A DNA stretch of 64,000 nt, taken from the NCBI GenBank assembly GCA_035610835.1, contig CM069459.1, positions 25,497,636 through 25,561,635 of the forward strand, given 5' to 3'. This DNA is from Ophiura sarsii (Eukaryota > Echinodermata > Ophiuroidea > Amphilepidida > Ophiuridae). How positions within the stretch are numbered: the first letter of the stretch is position 1; the number at the start of each line of letters is the position of its first letter. Below, one piece after another: positions 48,141 to 58,800 of this stretch. The position numbers and the translations under genes were made by a program. Below the pieces are notes generated by a model, which saw nothing but the letters and a program-made list of their open reading frames with translations, was not told the DNA's origin and searched no databases.

Positions 48141-48480
48141 AAAACCAGCCATAGTCAGTAAGATTTAGTGCCATTTTTATTTCTGTATACAAATTGGTAA
48201 ATGGCACAATCTCTTATCGTTGCATTGTCTCAAGGCCAACAAATTTGGTATCAAAATGTGCCTAACAATTGGGTGCATCTTTCTAGCTGAAAGGGATTTA
48301 AAAATCCATCCAATATTTTTGGACATATTCTAGTATATGCTAGGGGGGGGGGGGAACTTATATATTTTGTTGGGTGTATCATACCCCATATATATCGCAC
48401 TGTGTATCATATGCGTAATGCATGTCTGCGTCCAAAACCGTGTTTCTCGCCAATTTGGAACTGATTAGACTATAGTAATA

Positions 48481-48862
48481 CACTCTTATTCTAGATTAGT
48501 CAAATTTGACACGGAAATGGTCAAATCTGACACAGAAAATTAGTCCGCGGGGAAACTACAACTTATTAGTCAAAATAACACGGAAAAATGTGTCACTTTT
48601 TTGACACTGAAGTGTGTCAAATGTAACAAATATCCGGGTCAAAATGATCATTTTATTTGTTAAATCTGAATCGGAATACTATTCAAATGATCATTTTGAC
48701 CCGGATATGTGTTCAATTTGACACACTTCAGTGTCAAAAAAAGGTGACACACTTTTCCAACATCATTTCAGACGCATAACGATCAATAAATTGCTCAGTG
48801 TAACACAAACATGTGTAAAAAAGAAATGACACAGAAAATTTGACTAATCAAGAATAAGAGTG
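48481..48862. mobile_element. Palindromic MITE, 382 bp
   Basis: CACTCTTATTCTAGATTAGT and its complement at the ends, TA on both sides. Inner arms with CCGGGTCAAAATGATCATTT and GACACACTTCAGTGTCAAA are also palindromic. Confidence 0.78.
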
Positions 48863-49161
48863 TACAAGCTAGTTTCTAGTTCTGTAGGTAATTAACAAGT
48901 TCAATAACATAAAAATACAAGCTAACACCGTTTATTTTGACAACTAAAATGTACTGTTTATTTTAAACATCCCAAAATATTTTCAACTTAAAATATGTAA
49001 AATATCCACAATTATTTCTATATAGCTATATAGGTTACCTTAACTCATAATATTTGTTTGGATATTGTTCAACGAATGGCGGATACCCAAATCAGGGTTT
49101 GTCTTTATAGAGTAGATGAGTATGCAAGTATTACACTGTTAGAGGAAGCTAGGGCAAACTA

Positions 49162-49358
49162 CTGTAAAAGTGGTAATTTTCGTGCAATTAATTTTTCGTG
49201 ATTTGACGATTTTGAACTGTTATGCATATTTTTAAATTCACGATTTTTAGCTTTCAATCACAGTGACCTATTCGTAAATCGAGCGTGAAAATAAATGTAG
49301 CGTGAAAATAAATGTAGCGTGAAAATAAATGTAGCGCACATTTTTTTCACTTTTACAG
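49162..49358. mobile_element. CTGTAAAAGTG MITE, copy 2
   Basis: Orthologue of 24710-24889 with one more 17-bp unit. Confidence 0.72.
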
Positions 49359-50099
49359 TATTTTCACAAAGTAGTACTGGTTTCAGGTTTATCATCGGTG
49401 AACCAGAAGGGTGAGGGGTGATAGGCTCTTAGCCAGTACCAAGGGAAAATAGAGTGCCCTACTTCCCCGATGTTAACCCTATAGTATTTATCTTATTACA
49501 CCTCACTGTGACTCTAGGGATGAGGTTGTACAGAAATAGGAAGTACTTTTTCCATATAGGATACAGTGCCTATAGTAGGAATTGACCAGTGAAATGGCAA
49601 GATTAGGTCATGAATATTTATGAGGTGTAATTATGAAGATTCCTCCAATCTACAGCTCTTCTTACGGTTAGCAAGACCCTCTGTCGCACTCATGATGCTA
49701 TCTCGGCAGGCTCAATGTAGCGCTAGCAACCGTACGGTAATATTGAAGACTGGGGGGATGTAGTCTACGGACTTAGTACTGCTTTTTGTGACAAAAGGTA
49801 TCACTTAAATTTGGTTGCTTACTGGCAAAACACCGTTTCTACTCAGAGTTAACCACTCTATTTTTAAGTCCCAAAAAAAGCTTTTATGATGCTCTTCTGT
49901 AAGTTCTGATGAACTTAACTCAATTTGTTTGGCTTAAAATAAATATAGGTTAAAGGGGTTGGAGTAAAAAAACAGAATACTACTATATAAATGCATCAAA
50001 AGTAAAAGGGTATGTGCTATATATACAAAAACTACTGAATCTACAATGATAAAATGAAAAATTGTTGAGGCCCAAACGCGATTGATGAGCATTACATAT

Positions 50100-51600
50100 A
50101 CTAACAAGCAGAACATGCCTATAAAATAGCACTTGTATCTTTCAGCGTATACCATCACTGGGGGAATAAAGAAAGACAATACATAGCCTTTTGTCACCAG
50201 TTATAAATTTGTTTATCCTAGTTCAGCAATTACCTAATGAATTACAAAGTGCAATCGTGTGCACCAAGATATAGGCCTACTACCTGCTGCTAACATCTTG
50301 AATTAATTACCATAATTAAGATACACATTTACATAGGAAATTTATTATTTAGTAGAGAAAATATTAGCTTCTATCCCTCTGAGCTCTACCAGCCTATATA
50401 TCAGTGTTTCTGATTGGTTGATTCAGTTGATGAATAACCAATAAAATTATTCTAACAATGTATCTGATTGGTTCAAACAATGATGTATCCATCTTTCTGA
50501 CTAGTTAGCTGGTAGTTCTCAGGGTCAAACTATCTTCAAATTGAAATGTTGTTCCCTGAACTCCAATTATAATCAATGTCCTTTTTGAAATTGTAAATAT
50601 ACACATGACATATTTAAGATTAAAATATTTGAATAGTGTTACAACAATTTTAAAATATATAGTGCATTATATTTTCCTGATTAAAATTTGATAACGGTAA
50701 GAAATTATTTTGAATGATCTGAAAAAGGTAATAAATAAAAATCAGGGCTAGAATTTAGGCAACAAATGGGGAAAATCAAGATTTCGGCAAAAGAATTTGT
50801 GTGAAAAGGAAGTTGATTCTCTTTATCATTGGTTATACAGTTAGTGACTCAAATGGTCAGAGGAATTCCTTTGAGAAAATCAAAAACGATTTCTAGCATT
50901 TTGTGCCAAAATTCTACCTGTGTTGAAATGCAGCCACAAAGTCTCAATTTGAAAAGATCAGCCATAAATGTATTACAAAGTAAAACTCACATAGGCACTG
51001 TTCATGAGGCATAAACTCCTCAAAAAGGATCTGAATTATTTTTCAATCATTATTTTTTTCAGATATTTTGTAAACTAATTATATCATGTTTTTTACTTTG
51101 GTTTTTCATATCTATGAAAAGCTGCAGTGTTCATCTATCCAACGATACCACATTTGTAACAACATTTCTCATTGTGCCTAATATTTTTTGGCACCTGGTG
51201 ATTGAGAGCTCCCCATATTAACGGGAGCGGCTGTGCAGTGAATTCAGTGATTGCTACGAATTTGAAATCATCGGAATGTCGCAGCACTCAAACACTTCCT
51301 CAAAAATAGTGGTGATTTTGGATCACTGTGATTGAGACCGCCCCACATTGTAAAGAGAGTGGCTGTGTTGTGAATTAAGTCAGTGCTACAAATTTGAAAT
51401 CATCGGAAAGATGAACGCATCAGCTTTCCACAATACACAATATGAAAATATCTGGAAATATACAAAAAATATGTGTCCGAAACAAATTCCCCAACTTTTT
51501 TGAGGGGGTTGAATATTATAAGTCATAATTTAATTTGACCTTTTTTTGGTAGTCATCTTTGCACTTTTTTGAAATAGCACCCTGAGGAAGTTACCTGTTG
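50100..51600. other. Copy-2-specific 1.5-kb insertion
   Basis: Interrupts the duplicated spacer (copy 1 site about 25655-25720). Holds a diverged TTAA-family MITE (about 50375-50524) and a two-copy ~128-bp repeat (51197 and 51325, sharing GAAATCATCGGAA). No recognisable gene. Confidence 0.5.
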
Positions 51601-53109
51601 GAAGATACTAGACTATATACTTGCCACAAATAGTGCCACAATTAAAACATGTATATATACATAAATATATTTACTAAATATATCCAATGACTAACTATTA
51701 TACGAAAGTTCATTATATATTACAGAGAAAATAGTTTTCTGTACTTTGAGTACTAAGGCAATTTGGGCCTGCATTCACTCAAAGGACAAATACCAATCAA
51801 TGTCAACCATGCTTCAATTAAATAATGTCAGCCTTAGGTAAAATAGTACACTTTAAAAGAACCATATTAACATTAAAATGCAAGGTATTTCTTATACATA
51901 TCAAATACTGTAGACACTGTCATTTTTGCCTGTACAATCTATATATCATTTTTGCATTTAAAATTGGGCATTTTTTCATCATCCACGGTTAATTTTGCCT
52001 TTGTTATCATCCACGGTTAATTTTGCCTTTCACCCAATCTGTTTCACAGGCACACTAGACCTATATAAATAACATTGTATAAGGTATTTTGATAATTTCA
52101 AAGTATATATTGATCAAGAAAATGAAAACCTCTGTGAAATAAAGACCCGCACACTACACAAATTCAGTGATTTGGCCCCCTTATGGCAGCCAGGGGCCAC
52201 GATATACTCCTCACATTTTTTATAAATCAAATGATGCAGCCAGGGGAGGGGGAGGGGTGTAAAGAAGTGTAAAATCAGTATTTGGTAAGGTTAAAAAAAC
52301 CTTAAAGTAGGTAATGATTTCGAATCTCAATCCCCGTCAATTTTGCGTACCCTCCAGATGCAGCACCCACACTTTTGCGTTGCGTACTGTGAATTTCATT
52401 TGCGAATAAAACCTGTGAACTTGTATACCCTGATTAGTGGATCCCAAGGAGACAATAACCAGGCCTTAATTTTGCTGCTGACACTAGTGGGATTGGTGTA
52501 CAATATAGTACTAACTGCAAAAATGACAGCATTATACAAGTATACAGTACTAAGACACTAGAGTACTTTATAATAATAATATAATATAGTTACCGTTTTA
52601 AATAAAAACATGATTGTCTAAGTTTTTTCTTCACAATTTACTCTTTGTTAATTTGGTATAACTCTGATTTCAACATCACATTATCAAGTTTTGTAATTAT
52701 GGCAAAAGCCTTTTGTTAACATTTAAATCACATAGGAGACAAAGAACTTGTGAGACAAAGAACTTGTTCTAGAATCTGACGGACCTTTTGAAAGTAATGT
52801 CCATTGGTATGTCTTTTATCTCTCAAAATGTATTAGACATTTTCAACAACAAACAATTCAATTGTTTTTAAACATTTCTATTTCCATTTCAAAAATAATT
52901 TTGTACAAATCATTTTTTCCAAAAAAATTCAAAAGTTTTAAAAATTGTCATTTAAAAAAGCTGTTGAATTTGCATTTTCTGGATCAGTTAAACACAAAGA
53001 ACCGTTATTGTCCTTAGGCCTAAACATAATAATGAGATGATGATACTGATGATAAATGAAAGTGTTTTACCACAAAAACAAAACATTTTGAGTTGTAGAC
53101 TTATTAAAA
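51601..53109. other. Duplicated spacer, no gene
   Basis: Collinear with 25720-27530 apart from the mariner-like element of copy 1. A 32-bp local duplication with CATCCACGGTTAATTTTGCC lies near 51975-52030. Confidence 0.45.
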
Positions 53110-53640
53110 ACATTGATGATGATGATAATTTATATTATCAGTGTTTATAATCCTCACTCCTGATACCATCGATGATGGCAATCTGATGCGTTTAATCTCC
53201 CTTCCCGATTATGATGATTATGGTCTATGGTTAATCTCAGATTATCTCCCTGGCAGGTATCACTGATGATGATGATGATGATGATGTTGATGATGATGGT
53301 GGTCTATGTCTAAACTCAGATCATCTTCCTTGCCTGTATCATGGGGATGATGATGATGATGATGGCCTGTGTCGAAGTTTGTGTTTAACCAGTCACTGGT
53401 TTAACCACCTCTCCCACCTGACACCGCTGATGTAGGATAATGATGATCATGAACATTGATCTGTGTTTATTCTCCCGTAATCTGAGATTATATCCCTTTT
53501 TGATTCCGATGATGATTATGATGGTCTATTTACCCCCCTCCTGATGATGTGATGATGAGCTATATGATCTGTTTAATCCCCCTTAATCTCATTTCTGATT
53601 CCACTGATGATGATATGATGATGGGGATTTGTGTTTAATC
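53110..53640. repeat. GAT-rich imperfect minisatellite, copy 2
   Basis: Orthologue of 27533-28060; the longest pure GAT run is near 53263-53300. Confidence 0.7.
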
Positions 53641-53781
53641 ACCCTTCTTAATACCACTGATCAAACAGCATGTGAACACCAATGCAAGGATCTATGAACG
53701 AGGATGAAGAAATAAAACATGGATAAATAAATTGCAGAATGTGAACCTGGTAGGATTTCATACATACTCACATTTTGTTAA

Positions 53782-54021
53782 CGCTTTCCATGCGGCAGGC
53801 GGCTGCAGACGACATTCCAAATGTTGACAAAATGTTTAAAAAATGTCAACATTATTGTATTTCATTACCATAATTGGTATCACCATGAGAAATGCTTTGA
53901 AATAAGTACAAACATGCCTAGTATCGGGTCAGTAATCCTTGAGATAGACCTTTAAAGTTGGGAAAGGTTTCTGAAAATAATCTGTTTTGTATTTGGTAAA
54001 ATAGCAGCCGCGTGGAAAGTG
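53782..54021. mobile_element. CACTTTCCA TTAA-type MITE, copy 2
   Basis: CGCTTTCCATGCGGCAGGCG at the left, GCCGCGTGGAAAGTG at the right, TTAA on both sides (53778-53781, 54022-54025). Confidence 0.8.
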
Positions 54022-54025
54022 TTAA

Positions 54026-55769
54026 GGCCTATTCAGTGATGTGTTGGCAGCTGTGTCCTCAATTTTGATAACAAACTGGGATTTTAACATTTTAATAATT
54101 TTATTACATCGATGAACTTATACTTGTAAGGATTAAGAATAATCAGCAATCTTTGTAAAATTAGACATTGATTCAAATATTCTGGTCTAAGGCTAAGACA
54201 AGAATTTCACGCTATAGGTGGGGAGCATGGGTCCATTTTAGGTTTTTTTGCGATCAAGGTGTGCTGCACTAAGAGTAAGTATACACCAAAATGTTCTTTG
54301 AAGTCGGTAGAATTACAACCTAGGTGGACATTCTTGGCAATTAATTGATCTTTGACCTTGATTTAGGGTTAAACGTCACATGTGTTTAAATGTGTTTGAA
54401 ATCCATGTGTGCTCCCCAGCTATAAACAGTCACGATAGAAATATGCTGCACCTATGGCTGCTTTTGTGATTTTGTGAGTGTTGAGAGCAAAAAAGACCAT
54501 TATTAATGTTCATCTTGAATTCTGAAGCAAATTATATTTAAAAACATTTGTCAACACTACTGTATATTCTTAGTTGGAATTTGCGGGGAAAGTGTTACAT
54601 GTAATATAGTTATCCCTAATTATCATGTTTCTATTGAAACCCATATTCCCATAATATTACGGATAAGAGACTAACTTTGCTTAACAGAAACTGATGTTCT
54701 CCACTATTCTCCGGCTAATAGCTGGAATTAATCCTGATCAGGTAAGGATAATACCAGTGACATAATCAGTAAACTTGCACATTTCTCATACAGTACAGTG
54801 CACAAGCAGTAGAGAAACCGGAAGTCGGCAATACCACATGATCGTTATCCTTCGTACTTTCTTAAATCTAGCGCGAGCATTAGGACACTCATATATATGA
54901 TTCGAAGACTGATTTTGTGTATAAAATGTCAACATTGTCATCAAAGTAGCGATCATTGTGTGCGTCACCATTTTGTCAAATGAGGTCAACCAACAATGCC
55001 TTTCAGATGGCCTGAACTTACTACCTTTAGTATTCAAGACACGCCTGTAACAATATGACCCACAGTTTTGTATCGTCCCTCGGATAACATTAGCCATTAT
55101 AAACACTATCTATATTATCCCCACATAAGGCCCCTATAACTCAATTATGAGTTTCTCCATCACCCGCCCTCGTTACGTTTTGGAAATGGCCAAAACTGTC
55201 ATTTATTTCATTTGAATTTAAATTCTTTACACTTAGACCTTTATTCTATCAAAATGTTCAATATTCAAAATATCTGTCACATCAGCCTAATGATTTCAGC
55301 AGGTTATCAAGTAACTAATCTTTCTTTATATTGTAGATCTCGTATACAAAGCGGGAAAATGTCCCTGTTTACAGTAGTTTTTCTAAAGTTGAGCTCTATG
55401 AAGAAGGACAAGGTCTAAAGTTAGACCCGGGCCTATATTACGAAGATCAACCCATGAATTCTTGAAAAATCTTCTTTTAAGTAGAAAACTTGAAGAAGAT
55501 TAATAGGACCCTAGACATACAAAAAATCATAACAAATCAATGCACACACGCTGATGTTGCTGTGTGATTAATTGAAGAAACCTAAAAAAATGCTATGCGA
55601 AATGCAATTTGAAAAAAAAATGAAGCTGATATGGTACTTCACAATGTGAAATTTAAAGAAGCATAGTCCAATAAATCACAGGATTCAGTTGTTTTTCTTG
55701 AGTTTTAGAAAAACATTCCATACAGTCACAACTTGGCTCACACCATCATTTTCAATCCTTTATACCCAC
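54026..55769. other. Spacer 3' of gene C exon 6, no exon found
   Basis: Left part matches 28427-29000, right part 30700-30950. The last tetraspanin exon was sought here on the minus strand without success. Confidence 0.45.
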
Positions 55770-55853
55770 CTCAAATACAAGAAGACCAAGACACACTCCA
55801 CCAACAATGAGATAATTTCCTTGGATCCAGCTGTTGAAAGTGTCCACACATCC
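55770..55853 (-). CDS. Gene C exon 6 (end of large loop, TM4)
   Basis: Twenty-eight codons, GCVDTFNSWIQGNYLIV then GGVCLGLLVFE, between CTGAG/CTCAG-type acceptor and GTGGGT donor. It differs from gene B only at Thr/Asn and Glu/Gln. Confidence 0.88.
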
Positions 55854-58800
55854 CTGAGTAGATGGAAAAGAATATCAAATAAAGACCTTACTAAACTGTA
55901 GAGAAAGGTGACAGGTTTTTTTTCATAGGGTAATAAAAAACCCACACCCACCCTATTCCACTTGCAAGTAGATTTGGTCCATCCCTTTTTAAGAATTGTT
56001 TTTGTTTTTGTTTTTTTGTCCATAGATCTCCAAAGGGTAATGTCGGTACTTGGTTTAAAAAAGAAATTAGGAATCACATTCAATAGATGTATTCAATAGA
56101 TGTATAATAGTTGCTAAATAAGATGTGAATGGGAATCTTTTATTATTAACTCACTTCATTCATGTTTTAAAACAGTTTAGAAGAGTAAAGAAACAGTTTT
56201 AAAATTATTCTAGTGTATTTCCGGAAAGCGAAATTCTGGAATTAAAATTTTTAAAAAATCTGACATTTTAAAAAATTAGGGTCGGTATTCATTTGTATAG
56301 TTTTTGTTGTTGTTGTCAGTTTTCAATTTAGGGTAAGTCGGTAATGGACAAATAAACAATTCTTTAAACAAAAAATTGGTCAGTTTTCAAAATAAGGGTA
56401 TAGGTCCGAAAACGGAAATGGACAAACGAACAATTTGTTTTTGGCCTTATCACGCCATAGTCCGGCAACCAAGCTACAAAGTCAATCTTATATTCTCTTC
56501 CTTATGCATGTATGATTTTTTATCTCATTCCAAATGCGATAGAATGTAAAATTAATGTATTTTAGTTTTAACTATGTCTTCGACACAAAAACAGAAATTT
56601 TACCCATTTATAAATATAAATCCGGCAAGTGCGTTACTTTTTTTTCAGTATATGCTTTCGAACATACTTTTAATAGGCTACAAAAACAGACCCTGTTCTA
56701 TGGGCCAATGGACCTCTCAGGTAGGGTAGGTTGGTGGGGTAATCGGTTGTTATATATATATTATTTTTTTGGGGGGAGGGGGTCAAAATGTTCATGAAAA
56801 TGTTGGTGAATTTCACATAAAAAAGCAAACATTTTTCAAAAAACATTTTGTGAAAAATTGGAAAGAAAAAGGAAATGGGTTGGTTGGGCCCATAGAACAG
56901 CTCCCCCCCCCCGCCCCCCCGGTCGCCTCATGCACTGATGTCCCCTTTCAGACAGTTCATGACTGGTGCTTTGAAGTGTATGCAGAACGCAGAATAATGT
57001 GATCGTGCTGATGATGTCATTGCTATCCACCACGGCCTGGATATGGGCAGCAAAGACTACATGGTGTCTAAGCAAAAACCATAATTTTGATACTTTACAT
57101 ACATATTAAACCACTCTGCACTAGAATAAATATTTAACGAGAGTAATCACATGAAACATGTGCACCATTTTTTTATGGAACACCCTGTATACATACCTCC
57201 GTATTCATGTTGGCTGCAACTAATGGTACCCCATTAGTTCCTAAATTGCATCCATCCTTCTTGGGATCCTTACAGCAGCTCGTAGGCGCGGCAAACAAAA
57301 TATTGGCGGGTGTAAGACCCCAAGCACTGCCACCCCAGTCTGCGATACCACCAGTTCCAGCTCCGCAACAGTTGAACTAAGAGTAAAGTGAAGAAAGAAA
57401 GTAAAAGTTAACCCCATGAGAACCTTATCTCATCAGGCATGCGAATGTTCAGGTTATACCTGATCAGTTTTTGGTGTGTTCAAATGTCTGCTCTTTCTTT
57501 TAATTTCTGGCCTTTTTAGCCCTATGACACACACAGGGTTTTTTCTCAATTATGGTCATTCTCATGCCTGGTACCTGCTGTAGAATATAAATCACTTGAA
57601 GCCCTATAATGCCTAACAAGGAACATAATCAGGTCTGGAAATAGCACTCGCCCATAGCGGGTAACTTTTGTGTCGGGCGGTAGAAGATGCAAAGTACCTG
57701 ACCGGCTGGCAGGTAAAATGTGGTCAATCTCACAGCGTAAGTCAGTTACACTGGCTGGTGGAATTTCTGTCGGGCAGGTATTTTTGGGAGTTACCTGCCC
57801 GACTGGCTGGTTGAAAAAATATGAAGTTCCAGCCCTGAACATAATTGCAAACTCTTCAACCTTCTAACAAAGAAATTGTGACTCCCAATTTTTCTGGCGC
57901 TCAATATAAAGGCTCGGTTGATTACGTCATCGAAAACCATCTGCACATGCACTTGGGGATAAACTGGGTCGTAGCATTTCATATTGATAACTTATTGCCT
58001 GATACGAGCATAAAACAATCCGGAAATCCCCCCAGCTCTTACTATATACTCTATGTGACCTTTTATGTACACTAGCGGTGTACCCTCGCTGCGCTCGGGT
58101 CCCCGCTAGATGGTTACGCCACATTACCTACCTTTGAAACCACATAAACCCCCTACAACCCTCCCCCCCCCCCCCCACCCCCATTTTTTTTTTTAAAAGG
58201 TTGATTTTATAACCATATCCCTCCTAAAGGCATTATAAACCCCCTACAACCCCCCCCCCCAATCAAGTTTATTTATAACCATCTTTAACCCACTGCCACC
58301 GGCCAAACCACATTACTTCATTTAAAAAAAACCTCGCCCCGGCCTTCTTCCCCCGGCCAACCACCCCCGCATTTCTTCATTAACCTCATGGCCTCCCTTC
58401 GCCCACGCGTGCTTATCTAAACCTTCAAGGCCTAAATTAACTAACTCCTGTAACGTTCTTCATTAACCTCCTGCCTCCCAAACCTCATTACTTCATGGCC
58501 TCCCCTCGCCATCCCCCTGCCGTCCCTCGCCCGCAGTCCCCGCCCCTTCCGCCGTTCCCGCTCGCCCCGTGCTTATAAACCTTCAAGGCCTAAATTAACC
58601 CGTAGCGCAGCGTATTTCTCCAATATTTTCCCGCCCACGTGTGTAGGGGTGCGTGGGTGTAGTGCGCGTGAGCGTTTATTTTGCATGGCGCACTACGACG
58701 CGTTATGTGTTACGCGCCAAGTGCATGGTTGCAGTACGCACAAAAATAAACAAATGGCCCGTAGAAACAGTTTGAAAAGGCCCTGGATTTTACTCTTTTG

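Larger units (their letters stand above)
46001..48380. mobile_element. ~2.4-kb inverted-repeat host element
   Basis: Left arm (46002-46162, resuming 46732-46790) is the reverse complement of 48175-48379, with ATACACCCAACA ends and CAAATTTGTTGGCCTTGAGA inside. The interior includes copy 2 of the 9100-10060 repeat. The left arm is interrupted by the GC-rich insert at 46163-46728. No transposase seen. Confidence 0.68.

Noticed and set aside
55760..56083. 107-codon minus-strand frame over exon 6
   Set aside because: It reads exon 6 in another frame and runs into intron sequence. The GC-V-D-T-F frame has the family motif.
58076..58110. Helitron end suggested by the CTAG hairpin
   Set aside because: No TC start, no A-T insertion evidence and no helicase sequence; left as an unclassified C-rich repeat.
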